Source of the DNA: Chryseobacterium phocaeense
Lineage (GTDB): Bacteria; Bacteroidota; Bacteroidia; Flavobacteriales; Weeksellaceae
Direction of reading: 5' to 3'
DNA: 64,000 bases
NCBI RefSeq assembly: GCF_900169075.1
Contig: NZ_LT827015.1
Coordinates: 434,001 to 498,000 of the forward strand
The number at the start of each line of letters is the position of its first letter. Within the stretch, counting starts at the first letter, position 1. A program made the translations under genes and the position numbers. This document shows, one piece after another, positions 26,978 through 35,707 of the stretch. The notes below the pieces were generated by a model that did no database searches, had not been told where the DNA came from, and saw nothing but the letters and a program-made list of their open reading frames with translations.

Positions 26978-29900
26978 TTATATAGAATTTTTAAGTTTCC
27001 AAACTTCATCTTTAAACTCAAAAAAACGATCCAGTCTATTTGAATATCGATGAAAAGGCCATTTATCTGAAATTTCTATTTCTATTGATTCTGTATAGTC
27101 TGGACTTGTTAGGTAAAAATTTTCATCATTTAAACTTTTTACATAGAGTCTCTTAGTTTCTAAATTTGAATGATTTGGTAAAGTAAAATTGCTAAACTTA
27201 TCTCTTTTATTTATTTTTTTCTTGCTTCTGTCGTTAGCAATAAATTGTAACCATTTTTTAGTTATTTCATTATTACAATCTTTAATTAATTCTTCCAAAT
27301 GATCATAAATAAGATTTCTCACATCTTGAATAGACATATTTTCAGTCTCGATAAAAAGAAAAATATCAGAATTAAGAATTTCTAAAACTGCTATTCTCGA
27401 TCTGACGCCGGACAAATAAATTTTTCCGGCCAAAATATGAGGAAGTCCTAATTCGCATGAAACGGCTAGTTCTTCATATAAGATAGCCATGTCTTCATAA
27501 TCCATAAGGCGACACTTACTTGCAATTGATCCTAAAACCCAAGATAAGGTATATGAAAAATATTGATTAGTAATTTTCACTATTTTCCTCTCATCAGTAC
27601 TTTTTGATAAGGAATCTCCAGAAATCCAAAGCATGAGTGATTCATCAATGAAATTCAGGGAATAAACTAGTTCTCCTTTATGATCAATTTTTGGATGAAA
27701 GGCTGATGTTGGAAAATTCCTAATTATCCTTTCTATTTTAGAAAGTAATACTACCTTTGAATTTAGAGTTAATCCATTTTTCAAAACATCATTACCTAAA
27801 TCTAAAATCTCATCAAACATTTCGTCTAGAATTTGAGCGCATGATAAAGGTAAACTTGAGATGGATAGTTGTTTTCTTACCGTAGAATCGGGTATCATTA
27901 GATTTATTGCATTACTCCTTGTTTCCAAAAATTCTAAAACTTCTTCTTGGGTAATAGATTTTAAGTGTTGCGCTTGAATATAGGCTAACGTTTCACGAAA
28001 AATATCATCCAAACTTTTGTCTTTTTCTTCTGAAATATTATTTAGTGCCAAAAGGGTGTCATCAATCCAATCTAAAACTTCATGGAATTCTATATCTACA
28101 CGACGTTGATTAGAGGTTAATTTAAATTTTTTTAGATCAGAAAAATTGTTTTCCGCGATCAGCTCAAGTAAATATGGGAAATCAATTTTACAACTTTTAG
28201 CAATTTTTTTTAACTGGATAATTTTAAGAAGTAAACCACTCGTGACATTTTCTGTGACATCTTCCATATAAGATTGCGCTATTTCTTCATCATCTTTGTT
28301 TTCGGTAACAAAAAGAACTTTTCCTTCTACATCTTGAAATGCCCTTCCTGCGCGACCTATCACATTCCATACTTCATTTTTTGTTAACCATTTCCATTTT
28401 TTAGTATCTTGGTTATAAAAATTAATATCAGCTAGAACAATAGTAGAAACACCGAGATTCACTCCCTGTCCTAAGGTTATTGTTGCTATAATAATTCTTG
28501 GACTACCATTTTTCATTAACCTTTCTAATACATTTCTTACATCTTTATTTAATCCTCCATGATGACAAAGTATACCATATTTAGCATATTTTATTAGCTT
28601 TTTATTACTACTTGATTCATATTCAGAACATAGTAACTTGAGTTCCGCCCAGGAGCGGTCATCTTTCCATTGAAATTCTTCTAGTTTACCATATAATAGC
28701 TTGATTGATTTTAATACTGCTTCTGCATATTTGTATACGCTTCTGGCCCTGGCTGTAAAAATTAATACAGTTTTTTTCTGTTCACTTAATTTTAAAGAAG
28801 TCATTCCAACTCCAATTGATTTATCAGCAGGTTGCGTAAGTGCTTTTTTTCTTTCAGGAGTAAAAGGCCTAATAAAATTTGGATTAAAGCTTTTTTCATC
28901 ACCCATCCATTCCAATGAAACACTATTATTTCGATATCTTAAAATGCCTAATCTTTGCCTTGCAACTCTTTCTTTTTCTAAAATAGCTAGATTAGGATCA
29001 TCTGTTATCCATTCTGCTATGTCTTCTGTATTGGGTAATACAGCGGATAATAAGTAAATTTTTCCTTCATTACTTTTTACGTGAACTTTAAGCTCTTCTA
29101 TAAACAATTCATTTTTTACATTACGCTCAGTAGTATCTAAGAGATGCCCTTCATCAATCACAACATATTTAATCATGTTGGTAATTTCTATATTTGCTCG
29201 TAAAATTACTTTTGCCTTTTCGGGAGTAGCAATTAGAATATTAGCGTTTTCGGTAAGCATTTTGTCTAATTCTCCAAATTGAGCACTCCCATATAATTGA
29301 GATACTTCAAAATTTAAAATATCAAAAGCATCTTTTAATGAAGTTTCAATTTCAAAAGCTAAAGAACGATATGGTGCAATATATAGAACTTTAATTTCAT
29401 CATTTTCAGTCAATGCTTTCAAAATTGCTAAAATAGCTACTTGGGTTTTACCACTACTCGTCGGTAAACTAATCACACCTCCTTTATCTAATTTTATTAA
29501 TTCCAAAGCAGAACGTTGAACAGTAAATAATTCTATAACCTTTTTTTGACTAAAAATTAAATTGGAAATATATTTTTGAATTATACTATTAGACGTATAT
29601 GGTAACAAAGGAGGAATATTTGCCCATAAAGAACTTTTATTGAATCCTTTGGTAATAATTTTGAATAGTCTTGTAAGCCACCACATTGAGGGTTCACCAT
29701 CAATCATAAGTAGTTCCATGAGATCATTTAGAATTGTTATAGATTTTTCCAAACTTGATTCAGATCCGGTATATAAATAATCCATTAAATTGCTTACAGC
29801 TTTTGCAAAAATAACGATATGTGGAGTATACACTTTATCTAAAAAATTTTCTTCGTCAATTTTTAAATATATTTCTTGATCAAGTAAAATATTGTTTAAT

Positions 29901-30364
29901 TGGTCAAATACAGTAAGGAAATCTTTTTTGAGAAAACTGCTAATAAGAAGTGTAATATCCGTTTCAAAACTGCTTGCCTCTTTCATTAATATAAAGGCTT
30001 TGGAATATTGAAACGAAGAATAGTATGCTAATGCTCCAATTAATAAATAATATTTACTACTACCATTTCTATTTGTGGTATATAGATGATTATATTCTAT
30101 AATTTCGGCACCTTTTTCAAAAGATTCTTTTGTTATTTCTGTGAAATAATCAGCTTCGGCAAGTGTACATGCTATGGAAAGATAAGAAAATGCTAAATAG
30201 TCAGAACCTGCATTAAGATTTGATTCTAGAGAGGAAGGGAAATTTGCTTTATCTTCATTTACTCCGAAAAGGATATAGCGAGCATTTGCCCTTGCAAATA
30301 AATTCTGTGCATAAGAATCCTTGTCCATTCGATTGAACAATTCAATTGCTTTCTCAACATTCAT
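26978..30364 (-). CDS. hamB: Hachiman-like HamB: Ski2-type superfamily 2 helicase
   Basis: The 1128-residue protein has about 290 residues of helical, TPR-like N-terminus, then a helicase core. Its motifs are PTSSGKT near residue 303, VVIDEGHLLDT near 402, LLSAVLPNTE (motif III), IIATITLGQGVNLG (motif V) and VIGRAGRAFQDVEG (motif VI). The Q-G-V-N and GRAGR signatures are those of Ski2/Hel308 helicases. Its partner, an upstream PD-(D/E)xK protein, overlaps by 4 nt (ATGA). Together they match Hachiman (HamAB), where HamB restrains HamA until damaged or phage DNA is sensed. The long N-terminus makes it larger than many HamB proteins. Confidence 0.85.
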   Translation of the reverse strand: MNVEKAIELFNRMDKDSYAQNLFARANARYILFGVNEDKANFPSSLESNLNAGSDYLAFSYLSIACTLAEADYFTEITKESFEKGAEIIEYNHLYTTNRNGSSKYYLLIGALAYYSSFQYSKAFILMKEASSFETDITLLISSFLKKDFLTVFDQLNNILLDQEIYLKIDEENFLDKVYTPHIVIFAKAVSNLMDYLYTGSESSLEKSITILNDLMELLMIDGEPSMWWLTRLFKIITKGFNKSSLWANIPPLLPYTSNSIIQKYISNLIFSQKKVIELFTVQRSALELIKLDKGGVISLPTSSGKTQVAILAILKALTENDEIKVLYIAPYRSLAFEIETSLKDAFDILNFEVSQLYGSAQFGELDKMLTENANILIATPEKAKVILRANIEITNMIKYVVIDEGHLLDTTERNVKNELFIEELKVHVKSNEGKIYLLSAVLPNTEDIAEWITDDPNLAILEKERVARQRLGILRYRNNSVSLEWMGDEKSFNPNFIRPFTPERKKALTQPADKSIGVGMTSLKLSEQKKTVLIFTARARSVYKYAEAVLKSIKLLYGKLEEFQWKDDRSWAELKLLCSEYESSSNKKLIKYAKYGILCHHGGLNKDVRNVLERLMKNGSPRIIIATITLGQGVNLGVSTIVLADINFYNQDTKKWKWLTKNEVWNVIGRAGRAFQDVEGKVLFVTENKDDEEIAQSYMEDVTENVTSGLLLKIIQLKKIAKSCKIDFPYLLELIAENNFSDLKKFKLTSNQRRVDIEFHEVLDWIDDTLLALNNISEEKDKSLDDIFRETLAYIQAQHLKSITQEEVLEFLETRSNAINLMIPDSTVRKQLSISSLPLSCAQILDEMFDEILDLGNDVLKNGLTLNSKVVLLSKIERIIRNFPTSAFHPKIDHKGELVYSLNFIDESLMLWISGDSLSKSTDERKIVKITNQYFSYTLSWVLGSIASKCRLMDYEDMAILYEELAVSCELGLPHILAGKIYLSGVRSRIAVLEILNSDIFLFIETENMSIQDVRNLIYDHLEELIKDCNNEITKKWLQFIANDRSKKKINKRDKFSNFTLPNHSNLETKRLYVKSLNDENFYLTSPDYTESIEIEISDKWPFHRYSNRLDRFFEFKDEVWKLKNSI

Positions 30365-31221
30365 ATTTGTGAAATTAATTTAGCTCTTGCTAGTTTAAAT
30401 GCTTCAGTTATTATTTCCAAAGGTTTATCAACACCTAAAGATAATACAACAAGGTTGGGATTTGTTGAATCTAGATTTTCTTCAACACATATTCCTGAAT
30501 CTGTTGTTTTTGAATTTCCTAGGGTACTTAATAAAAGACCCACATTAATAATGGGGATTCTGCCCTTGCTTACTTCAAAATTTAAATCATCAATTTGAGA
30601 AGCTAAATCTTCATTTCCAATAGATGTCAAATGTGTAGATATAAAAGGTAATGATATTGGTAGTCTTTTACTATTTTCCAAATTTTTAACCATATTAGAT
30701 ACAGTTTGTTTACTCGGTTTTGCTCGATATTTAGCTTCGCCGACAATAATTCTACTGGTTATATTTTTAGTGTCAAATAATAAGCAATCATCTCCTTTCA
30801 TAGATTGATCGACATTAGGATTATATGTTAGTTTATACGCTAATATTTGTACCCCAGCAGATTCTTGTAAATATCTAGATAGAATTATTTCAGTAGCATT
30901 CCCACTTTTTGTATTTTCGATCCTTGGAAAGAAATTTTGATTGTCTATGTAATCCTCCATTTTTATTCCATATTTAGCCATAATTTCAGCCTTTCGACTC
31001 TGCATCCTTTTAATTTTTTTTCCATCAACGTGGTGTTCAATTATCCACTCGGCAATTTGTTCAATTGCGACTTTTCTTTTGCTAGGTAATTCTGCAAGTT
31101 TACGATGTTTCTTATTAGGCTTTGTAGCTAAGATTTTAGAGTCTTCACTTTTGAGCCAATTTGCAAAAAAATTGGGAGTTACTGGATGAGATCCTATTAA
31201 TTTCTCTTGTTCAGTCGGCAT
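30361..31221 (-). CDS. hamA: Hachiman-like HamA: DUF1837 / PD-(D/E)xK nuclease
   Basis: The 286-residue protein has a restriction-like core: KGDDCLLFDTK (Asp near residue 140) followed about 20 residues later by VGEAKYR, the E-x-K of the PD-(D/E)xK fold. A preceding ENTKSGNATEIIL helix supplies the usual first Glu. The pairing with a Ski2-type helicase in the order HamA-HamB is the Hachiman arrangement. HamA degrades DNA indiscriminately once released. The N-terminal ~90 residues (Lys-rich, PSKRKVAIEQIAEWI) are not recognised and may bind DNA or HamB. Confidence 0.8.
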   Translation of the reverse strand: MPTEQEKLIGSHPVTPNFFANWLKSEDSKILATKPNKKHRKLAELPSKRKVAIEQIAEWIIEHHVDGKKIKRMQSRKAEIMAKYGIKMEDYIDNQNFFPRIENTKSGNATEIILSRYLQESAGVQILAYKLTYNPNVDQSMKGDDCLLFDTKNITSRIIVGEAKYRAKPSKQTVSNMVKNLENSKRLPISLPFISTHLTSIGNEDLASQIDDLNFEVSKGRIPIINVGLLLSTLGNSKTTDSGICVEENLDSTNPNLVVLSLGVDKPLEIITEAFKLARAKLISQI

Positions 31222-31610
31222 GATAGGTTAGTTTTATGTTATTTGTGAATTTATAAAAACTATCTGAAAATAAGTTCTTTTTATTTGACAAAAATTTCAA
31301 TTAATATGGAAATTTCTAACCTTTCATAAATATTTTAAAAAGTTATAGAGATCGTGAAGGTGTTGATATTTAATAGGGTGCGAGCCATCCTTTTCAAAAT
31401 GGTACAAATCCACTATTTTAATCCTTTTCAAATTACTGCAATGATTCTAAAATAAATATAAATTCATGCTATTATCTAGTAAAATAGAATAAGATTGGAG
31501 TGTAAAAGCTATTTGTTAAAGATGTATATAAACTCGTCAAATAAATTATTCTGTTTTTCGTTTAATATATAAGAGTTTTTAAATACTATGACTTAATTAA
31601 CACCTATACC
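31222..31610. other. AT-rich divergent intergenic region
   Basis: About 390 nt between the divergent hamA and recombinase genes. It must hold both promoters, but I find no consensus TAnnTTTG element and no gene. Confidence 0.5.
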
Positions 31611-33188
31611 ATGCAAGCCGTTTATCTGTACATACGAGTCAGTACCGATGAACAGGCTGTAAAAGGATATTCCCAACGCAGCCAGTTGGATCGGCTTGTG
31701 CACTATTGTAAAGATCACAATCTCATTGTTGCCAAAACTATTTTCGAAGACTATTCTGCGAAAACATTTAACCGGCCAGAATGGAACAAACTGTTCGCTG
31801 AACTTAAGCTCATTAAAAATCAATCTTCACTTATTCTCTTTACTTATTGGGATCGATTCAGCCGCAATATTATGGACGCTTACAAGATGTTAGAAAGATT
31901 GCAGAATATGAAAGTTTCTATTCAGGCAATTGAACAGCAGATAGACTTCTCAATTCCGGAAAGCAAAATTATGTTGGCAATGTACTGGGCTACTTCTGAA
32001 GTAGAAAACGATAAAAGAAGCCGTAATGTGCGTTTGGGAATGCAAAAAGCAAGACTGGAAGGAAGATGGATCAACAAAGCTCCTCTAGGATATAGAAATA
32101 AAACCACATCTGATGGAAAAAAATATATAGCCCTCTACGAACCGGAAGCATATATTATCCGTGAGGCTTTTACAGCTATAGTGAGACAAAATAAATATTG
32201 TTTAACTGAAATATACAAGGATGCGGTATCAAATGGGCTTAATTGTAGTAGAAGTGCTTTTTATCGGTTGGTAAGAAATCCTATTTATTGTGGTAAAATA
32301 AAAATTCCGGCATTTGAAGATAAACCTGAAAAAATTGTTGAGGGTACTCATGAGCGTCTTATACCTGTCGTTTTATTTGATCATGTTCAAAGAATAATAA
32401 AAGACGCAGATTTAAATCATCCTAAAAAATTAACTTCAAAAAGGATAGCTAATGAAAATTTAATTTTTAGAGGTGTCCTACAATGTCCTAATTGTGGAAA
32501 TACGCTTACAGGAAGTGGATCGCGGGGACATACTAAAAAATATTATTATTACCACTGTATGGGACGTTGTTCATACCGGGTAAGAGCTGACGTTATCAAT
32601 CTGAGTTTTCTTTCATTCCTTAAGAATAATAGAGTGGTAGAACCATTTTTAGAACTTGCCTATAGTATTTCAAAGGAAATTTATGGTGAAGAACATCATG
32701 ATTATATTCAGAAAAAAGAGGAGATAAAGAAAGAAATGGAAAAATTGATTGATAGGGGATTCAATGCGCAAAAGCTATTTTCAAATGGGAATATTGACTA
32801 TGATGATTATATACTAATAAGAAGTCGTTGTCAGGAATCTTTAAAAGATAATACTGATAAATTGAGACAGCAGGCTTTAAAAATAGTGGCTGAAAAACAT
32901 ACAGAAAAGGGAACTGATTACATAATTAACCACTTAGGAGAGTTTTATGAAAATTCAGATACTATAACCAAACAGAGAATTATCAGGTTGTTTTTTCCGG
33001 AGAAAGTAAAAGTAATAGAAGGGAATATTGAAAAAATGCTATCAGAAAGTGTTAAGACTATATTTGGATTAACTGCTTCAGCTTCGAAAATAAAAGAAAT
33101 CCATGGTCAGCAGACAGAGCAAGCAATAGTTGAATTTTTTAAAGAATTATATTTTTTAGGGTATGAACAAAACTTAAAAAATATCTAA
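31611..33188 (+). CDS. Large serine recombinase (integrase/resolvase family)
   Basis: The 525-residue protein has a catalytic resolvase domain (residues 1-140) with YIRVSTDEQ (Ser11 nucleophile) and YWDRFSRN. A 'recombinase' domain follows (about 160-260, beginning NKAPLGYRNK). A zinc ribbon near 290-325 has CPNCGNTLTG and a later C-x3-C (CMGRC), and a coiled-coil helix (KKEEIKKEMEKLIDRG) follows. This is the large serine integrase layout that moves genomic islands by unidirectional site-specific recombination. It lies at the right end of the defence island, beside tRNA-like boundary repeats, so it is the likely mobility gene of the island. Confidence 0.92.
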   Translation: MQAVYLYIRVSTDEQAVKGYSQRSQLDRLVHYCKDHNLIVAKTIFEDYSAKTFNRPEWNKLFAELKLIKNQSSLILFTYWDRFSRNIMDAYKMLERLQNMKVSIQAIEQQIDFSIPESKIMLAMYWATSEVENDKRSRNVRLGMQKARLEGRWINKAPLGYRNKTTSDGKKYIALYEPEAYIIREAFTAIVRQNKYCLTEIYKDAVSNGLNCSRSAFYRLVRNPIYCGKIKIPAFEDKPEKIVEGTHERLIPVVLFDHVQRIIKDADLNHPKKLTSKRIANENLIFRGVLQCPNCGNTLTGSGSRGHTKKYYYYHCMGRCSYRVRADVINLSFLSFLKNNRVVEPFLELAYSISKEIYGEEHHDYIQKKEEIKKEMEKLIDRGFNAQKLFSNGNIDYDDYILIRSRCQESLKDNTDKLRQQALKIVAEKHTEKGTDYIINHLGEFYENSDTITKQRIIRLFFPEKVKVIEGNIEKMLSESVKTIFGLTASASKIKEIHGQQTEQAIVEFFKELYFLGYEQNLKNI

Positions 33189-33289
33189 AAATTTATTGAT
33201 TAGTTTTTGATTTTTCAGAGTAAAGCTGATATTTTAAATTATATTTATATAAAACGCTGAAAAACAAGTTTTTGCGAGGCGTTTGAAGT

Positions 33290-33415
33290 GTTCGAGATCC
33301 TGTATAGATAACTTGATGGGCTTGACTTTTCGAACCTTTTGTACCACAGGAAAAAAATGATTTTAATATATGGTTGATTTTCAGTTGTTTATTTTTCTTG
33401 AAAAGGTTCGAATCC
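33290..33415. repeat. Right boundary repeat of the defence island (putative att remnant)
   Basis: GTTCGAGATCC at 33290, TTCGAACCTTTTGTACC at 33329 and GGTTCGAATCC at 33405 mirror the three words at the left boundary, with spacings of 39 and 77 nt against 38 and 79 nt. The middle word resembles the T arm of tRNA-Arg read from its complement. The rest of 33189-33569 shows nothing else. Confidence 0.5.
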
Positions 33416-33569
33416 TGTCAGGTTCGTAGCAATAATATGGAGCTTTAATCGAAAAATCGTTTAAAAAGATAAAATATTGGTTTTTTAAGAAAAATTTTTT
33501 GCTTTAGAAAATAAGGTAAAAGAGTGAAAAATACTCTAAATAGACTGAATAACAAGTATTTATAAATAA

Positions 33570-33609
33570 AATGACACCATTTGGCCTAAATTGTCCTAAT
33601 GGTGTCATT
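33570..33609 (-). terminator. Terminator of the tRNA-Pro/tRNA-Arg operon
   Basis: AATGACACCATT and AATGGTGTCATT form a perfect 12-bp stem directly downstream of tRNA-Arg. On the minus strand it is followed by TTATTTATAAAT. Confidence 0.75.
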
Positions 33610-33612
33610 AAG

Positions 33613-33686
33613 TGAGCGCGAAAGGATTCGAACCTTTGACCGTCTGCTTAGAAGGCAGATGCTCTATCCAGCTGAGCTACGCACCC
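33613..33686 (-). tRNA. tRNA-Arg (anticodon TCT)
   Basis: A 74-nt cloverleaf on the minus strand: acceptor GGGTGCG / CGCGCTC (one G-U), D arm, anticodon stem TCTGC with loop CTTCTAA / GCAGA, T arm AAAGG TTCGAAT CCTTT. It is identical to the copy at 40489-40562 and is the 3' member of a Pro-Arg pair. Confidence 0.93.
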
Positions 33687-33718
33687 ATTCAATAATTTTG
33701 AGAAAATTACTAAAACAG

Positions 33719-33793
33719 TCGGGGCGGCAGGATTCGAACCTGCGACCTCCTGGTCCCAAACCAGGCGCGATGACCGGACTACGCTACGCCCCG
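33719..33793 (-). tRNA. tRNA-Pro (anticodon TGG)
   Basis: A 75-nt cloverleaf: acceptor CGGGGCG / CGCCCCG, anticodon stem CCTGG with loop TTTGGGA / CCAGG, T arm GCAGG TTCGAAT CCTGC. Identical to the copy at 40595-40669. It lies 32 nt upstream of tRNA-Arg on the same strand. Confidence 0.93.
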
Positions 33794-33836
33794 ATTGGTG
33801 GTCATCTAAGCGAATGTTACTTCGTTTTAGCGAGTG

Positions 33837-33844
33837 CAAAGATA
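33837..33844 (-). promoter_or_regulatory. -7 promoter element for tRNA-Pro/Arg copy 1
   Basis: On the minus strand TATCTTTG (TAnnTTTG) is followed by CACTCGC, the same context as the promoter of the second tRNA cluster. The -33 box has been lost or is not recognisable. Confidence 0.55.
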
Positions 33845-34038
33845 GGAACTTTTTTTAAATAAAAAAGAGAAATTTGAAAAAATATTAAAATATTATTGAG
33901 TCACACCAAACAATGATGAACATTGAGGATGCCGGTTTTTCTCAACTGACAGATATTATTTATTCTATATCAGTATTTTATGCGTAAATAGGACTTGGTG
34001 TTTTGGATTTTAAACCGATTAATTCGATTTGAAAAAAA

Positions 34039-34809
34039 TTAGCCGCCTTTTTTCCTGACAAACAAATAAGAGCTCAGCACCGCAAAAATAAATACAGCAG
34101 CTATATTGCAGTAATCAAGTCTTTCAAAAGCAATATTTTCAAATAATAAATTTTCGTAAGATTTGTAGCCTCCGGTATACACTAAAAAATCAGAGAATGC
34201 CTTGTCTTTTACAATTCCTGAGAACAGAAGCATAAACATACTGAACCCGATAGGGTAGATGAAGTTTTTAAATATCAGACTTAAGGCCAGCTGCACCATG
34301 GAAATCGCAAGAAGGGTGATGGAAAACTTCAGGAAAACATAAAATAGCACTTCCCTGAAATCATAATTCTGAAAGCCTATTCCAGGAAATATAATTCCCA
34401 GAACATAGCCGCTTGCCAGAAAAGTAATGTAGGAGAGCAGCAGAGAGAACAAAACCGTAATCAGGATAAATAAGACCTTGGAAACATATATTTTCGATTT
34501 TGAAACCGGGATGGTAAACAGGATCTTATAATTATTATTCCGGTATTCCACATCACAGCAGGCATGAACAAAAAGCGAAACAAGAATAGGATACAGCATG
34601 TAAAAAAACATAAAAACTTGTCTGCCCAGTATCATTTTCCAGGGATTGCCTTCTCCTTCTGAACTTCCGGACCTGATTACATCATAGACGAGATAAAAAT
34701 CAACGGCTAAAATAACCAGGATAGGCATCAGAAGGATTCCAAAAATTTCCCGGTTTTTCGAGAGTTTGTACTGTTCGGATGAAAATGCTTTGTAGAAGGT
34801 ATTAGTCAT
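34039..34809 (-). CDS. ABC-2 type transporter permease
   Basis: The 256-residue protein has six hydrophobic segments (about residues 22-42, 68-86, 108-130, 150-178, 185-200 and 232-250). A cytoplasmic N-terminus (FYKAFSSEQYKLSKNREIFG) is typical of ABC-2 permeases such as bacteriocin-immunity or natrotoxin exporters. It overlaps by 8 nt with the gene for its ATPase, so the two form one exporter. The substrate is unknown. Third gene of a minus-strand operon after an erythromycin-esterase-like protein. Confidence 0.85.
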   Translation of the reverse strand: MTNTFYKAFSSEQYKLSKNREIFGILLMPILVILAVDFYLVYDVIRSGSSEGEGNPWKMILGRQVFMFFYMLYPILVSLFVHACCDVEYRNNNYKILFTIPVSKSKIYVSKVLFILITVLFSLLLSYITFLASGYVLGIIFPGIGFQNYDFREVLFYVFLKFSITLLAISMVQLALSLIFKNFIYPIGFSMFMLLFSGIVKDKAFSDFLVYTGGYKSYENLLFENIAFERLDYCNIAAVFIFAVLSSYLFVRKKGG

Positions 34810-35707
34810 GGCTTTTAGAGATTAGGTTAATAAAAATCTGCTCAAGATTCGTGCTTTGGGATTCAATGTCATAAATTTCAATACCGTTTTGGATAATTGT
34901 GGTCAGGACCGTATTGAATTCCTTTTCATCCCGGGTGGTTATTGAAATTTTACCCGGCTCATTTTGAGAGATGGAAAAAGTTTCCTGTAAAAGAGAGACT
35001 GCTTTTTCACTATTACTGACCTTCAGGATGACATCTTTTTCAACCCGGCTCAGAAGCTCGTTTTTTGTGCCCTGGAAAACCATTTTCCCGCCTTCAATAA
35101 TTCCTATATGGGAAGCTGTTTTTTCCAGCTCGCTTAAAATATGGCTTGAAAGAAAAATCGTTTTTCCCTGCTCATTCAGGTTCTGGAAAAGCTTTCTCAT
35201 TTCAAAAATTCCCTGAGGATCCAGACCGTTTAAAGGTTCATCCAGGATCAGGAGCTTCGGATCATGGAAGATGGCCATCGCGATTCCCAGGCGCTGCTTC
35301 ATACCCATAGAAAGTGCGCTTGCCTTTTTCTTTTTCTCTTTATGAAGATCTACAAGCTCAAGGACTTCATCAATTCTTTTACTTCCCTTTCCGTAGATAA
35401 TATCCAGGTATTTTAAATTTTCAAAAACGGTCAGTTTGGTATAAAAGCAGGGAGCTTCAATAAGGTTTCCCGTGGAAGAGAGAATTTCCGTTCTGTTTTG
35501 TTTCAGGCTTTTATTCTGAATAAAAATCTGATCTCCGTTTTCTTCCAGGAGTCCCAGAAGAAGTTTTATGGTGGTGGATTTTCCGGCTCCGTTTCTTCCC
35601 AGGTAGCCATAAATACTGCCTTCCGGAACATTCAGGCTGATATTGTTCAAAATTGTCTTTGAGCCAATTGAGTAGCTCAGGTCTTTGGTGCTGATACTTT
35701 CCATCAT
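34802..35707 (-). CDS. ABC transporter ATP-binding protein
   Basis: The 301-residue protein has Walker A GRNGAGKS, a signature ALSMGMKQRLGIA (S-M-G in place of the usual S-G-G), Walker B LLILDEPLNGLDP and the switch histidine SSHIL. The C-terminal ~80 residues follow the pattern of BcrA/CcmA-type ATPases that pair with ABC-2 permeases. Two adjacent ATG codons (35707, 35704) could start it; the first overlaps the upstream stop (ATGA). Confidence 0.92.
   Translation of the reverse strand: MMESISTKDLSYSIGSKTILNNISLNVPEGSIYGYLGRNGAGKSTTIKLLLGLLEENGDQIFIQNKSLKQNRTEILSSTGNLIEAPCFYTKLTVFENLKYLDIIYGKGSKRIDEVLELVDLHKEKKKKASALSMGMKQRLGIAMAIFHDPKLLILDEPLNGLDPQGIFEMRKLFQNLNEQGKTIFLSSHILSELEKTASHIGIIEGGKMVFQGTKNELLSRVEKDVILKVSNSEKAVSLLQETFSISQNEPGKISITTRDEKEFNTVLTTIIQNGIEIYDIESQSTNLEQIFINLISKSHD

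Noticed and set aside
33599..33862. Open frames across the tRNA genes
   Set aside because: The translations are antisense or read-through of intact tRNAs.
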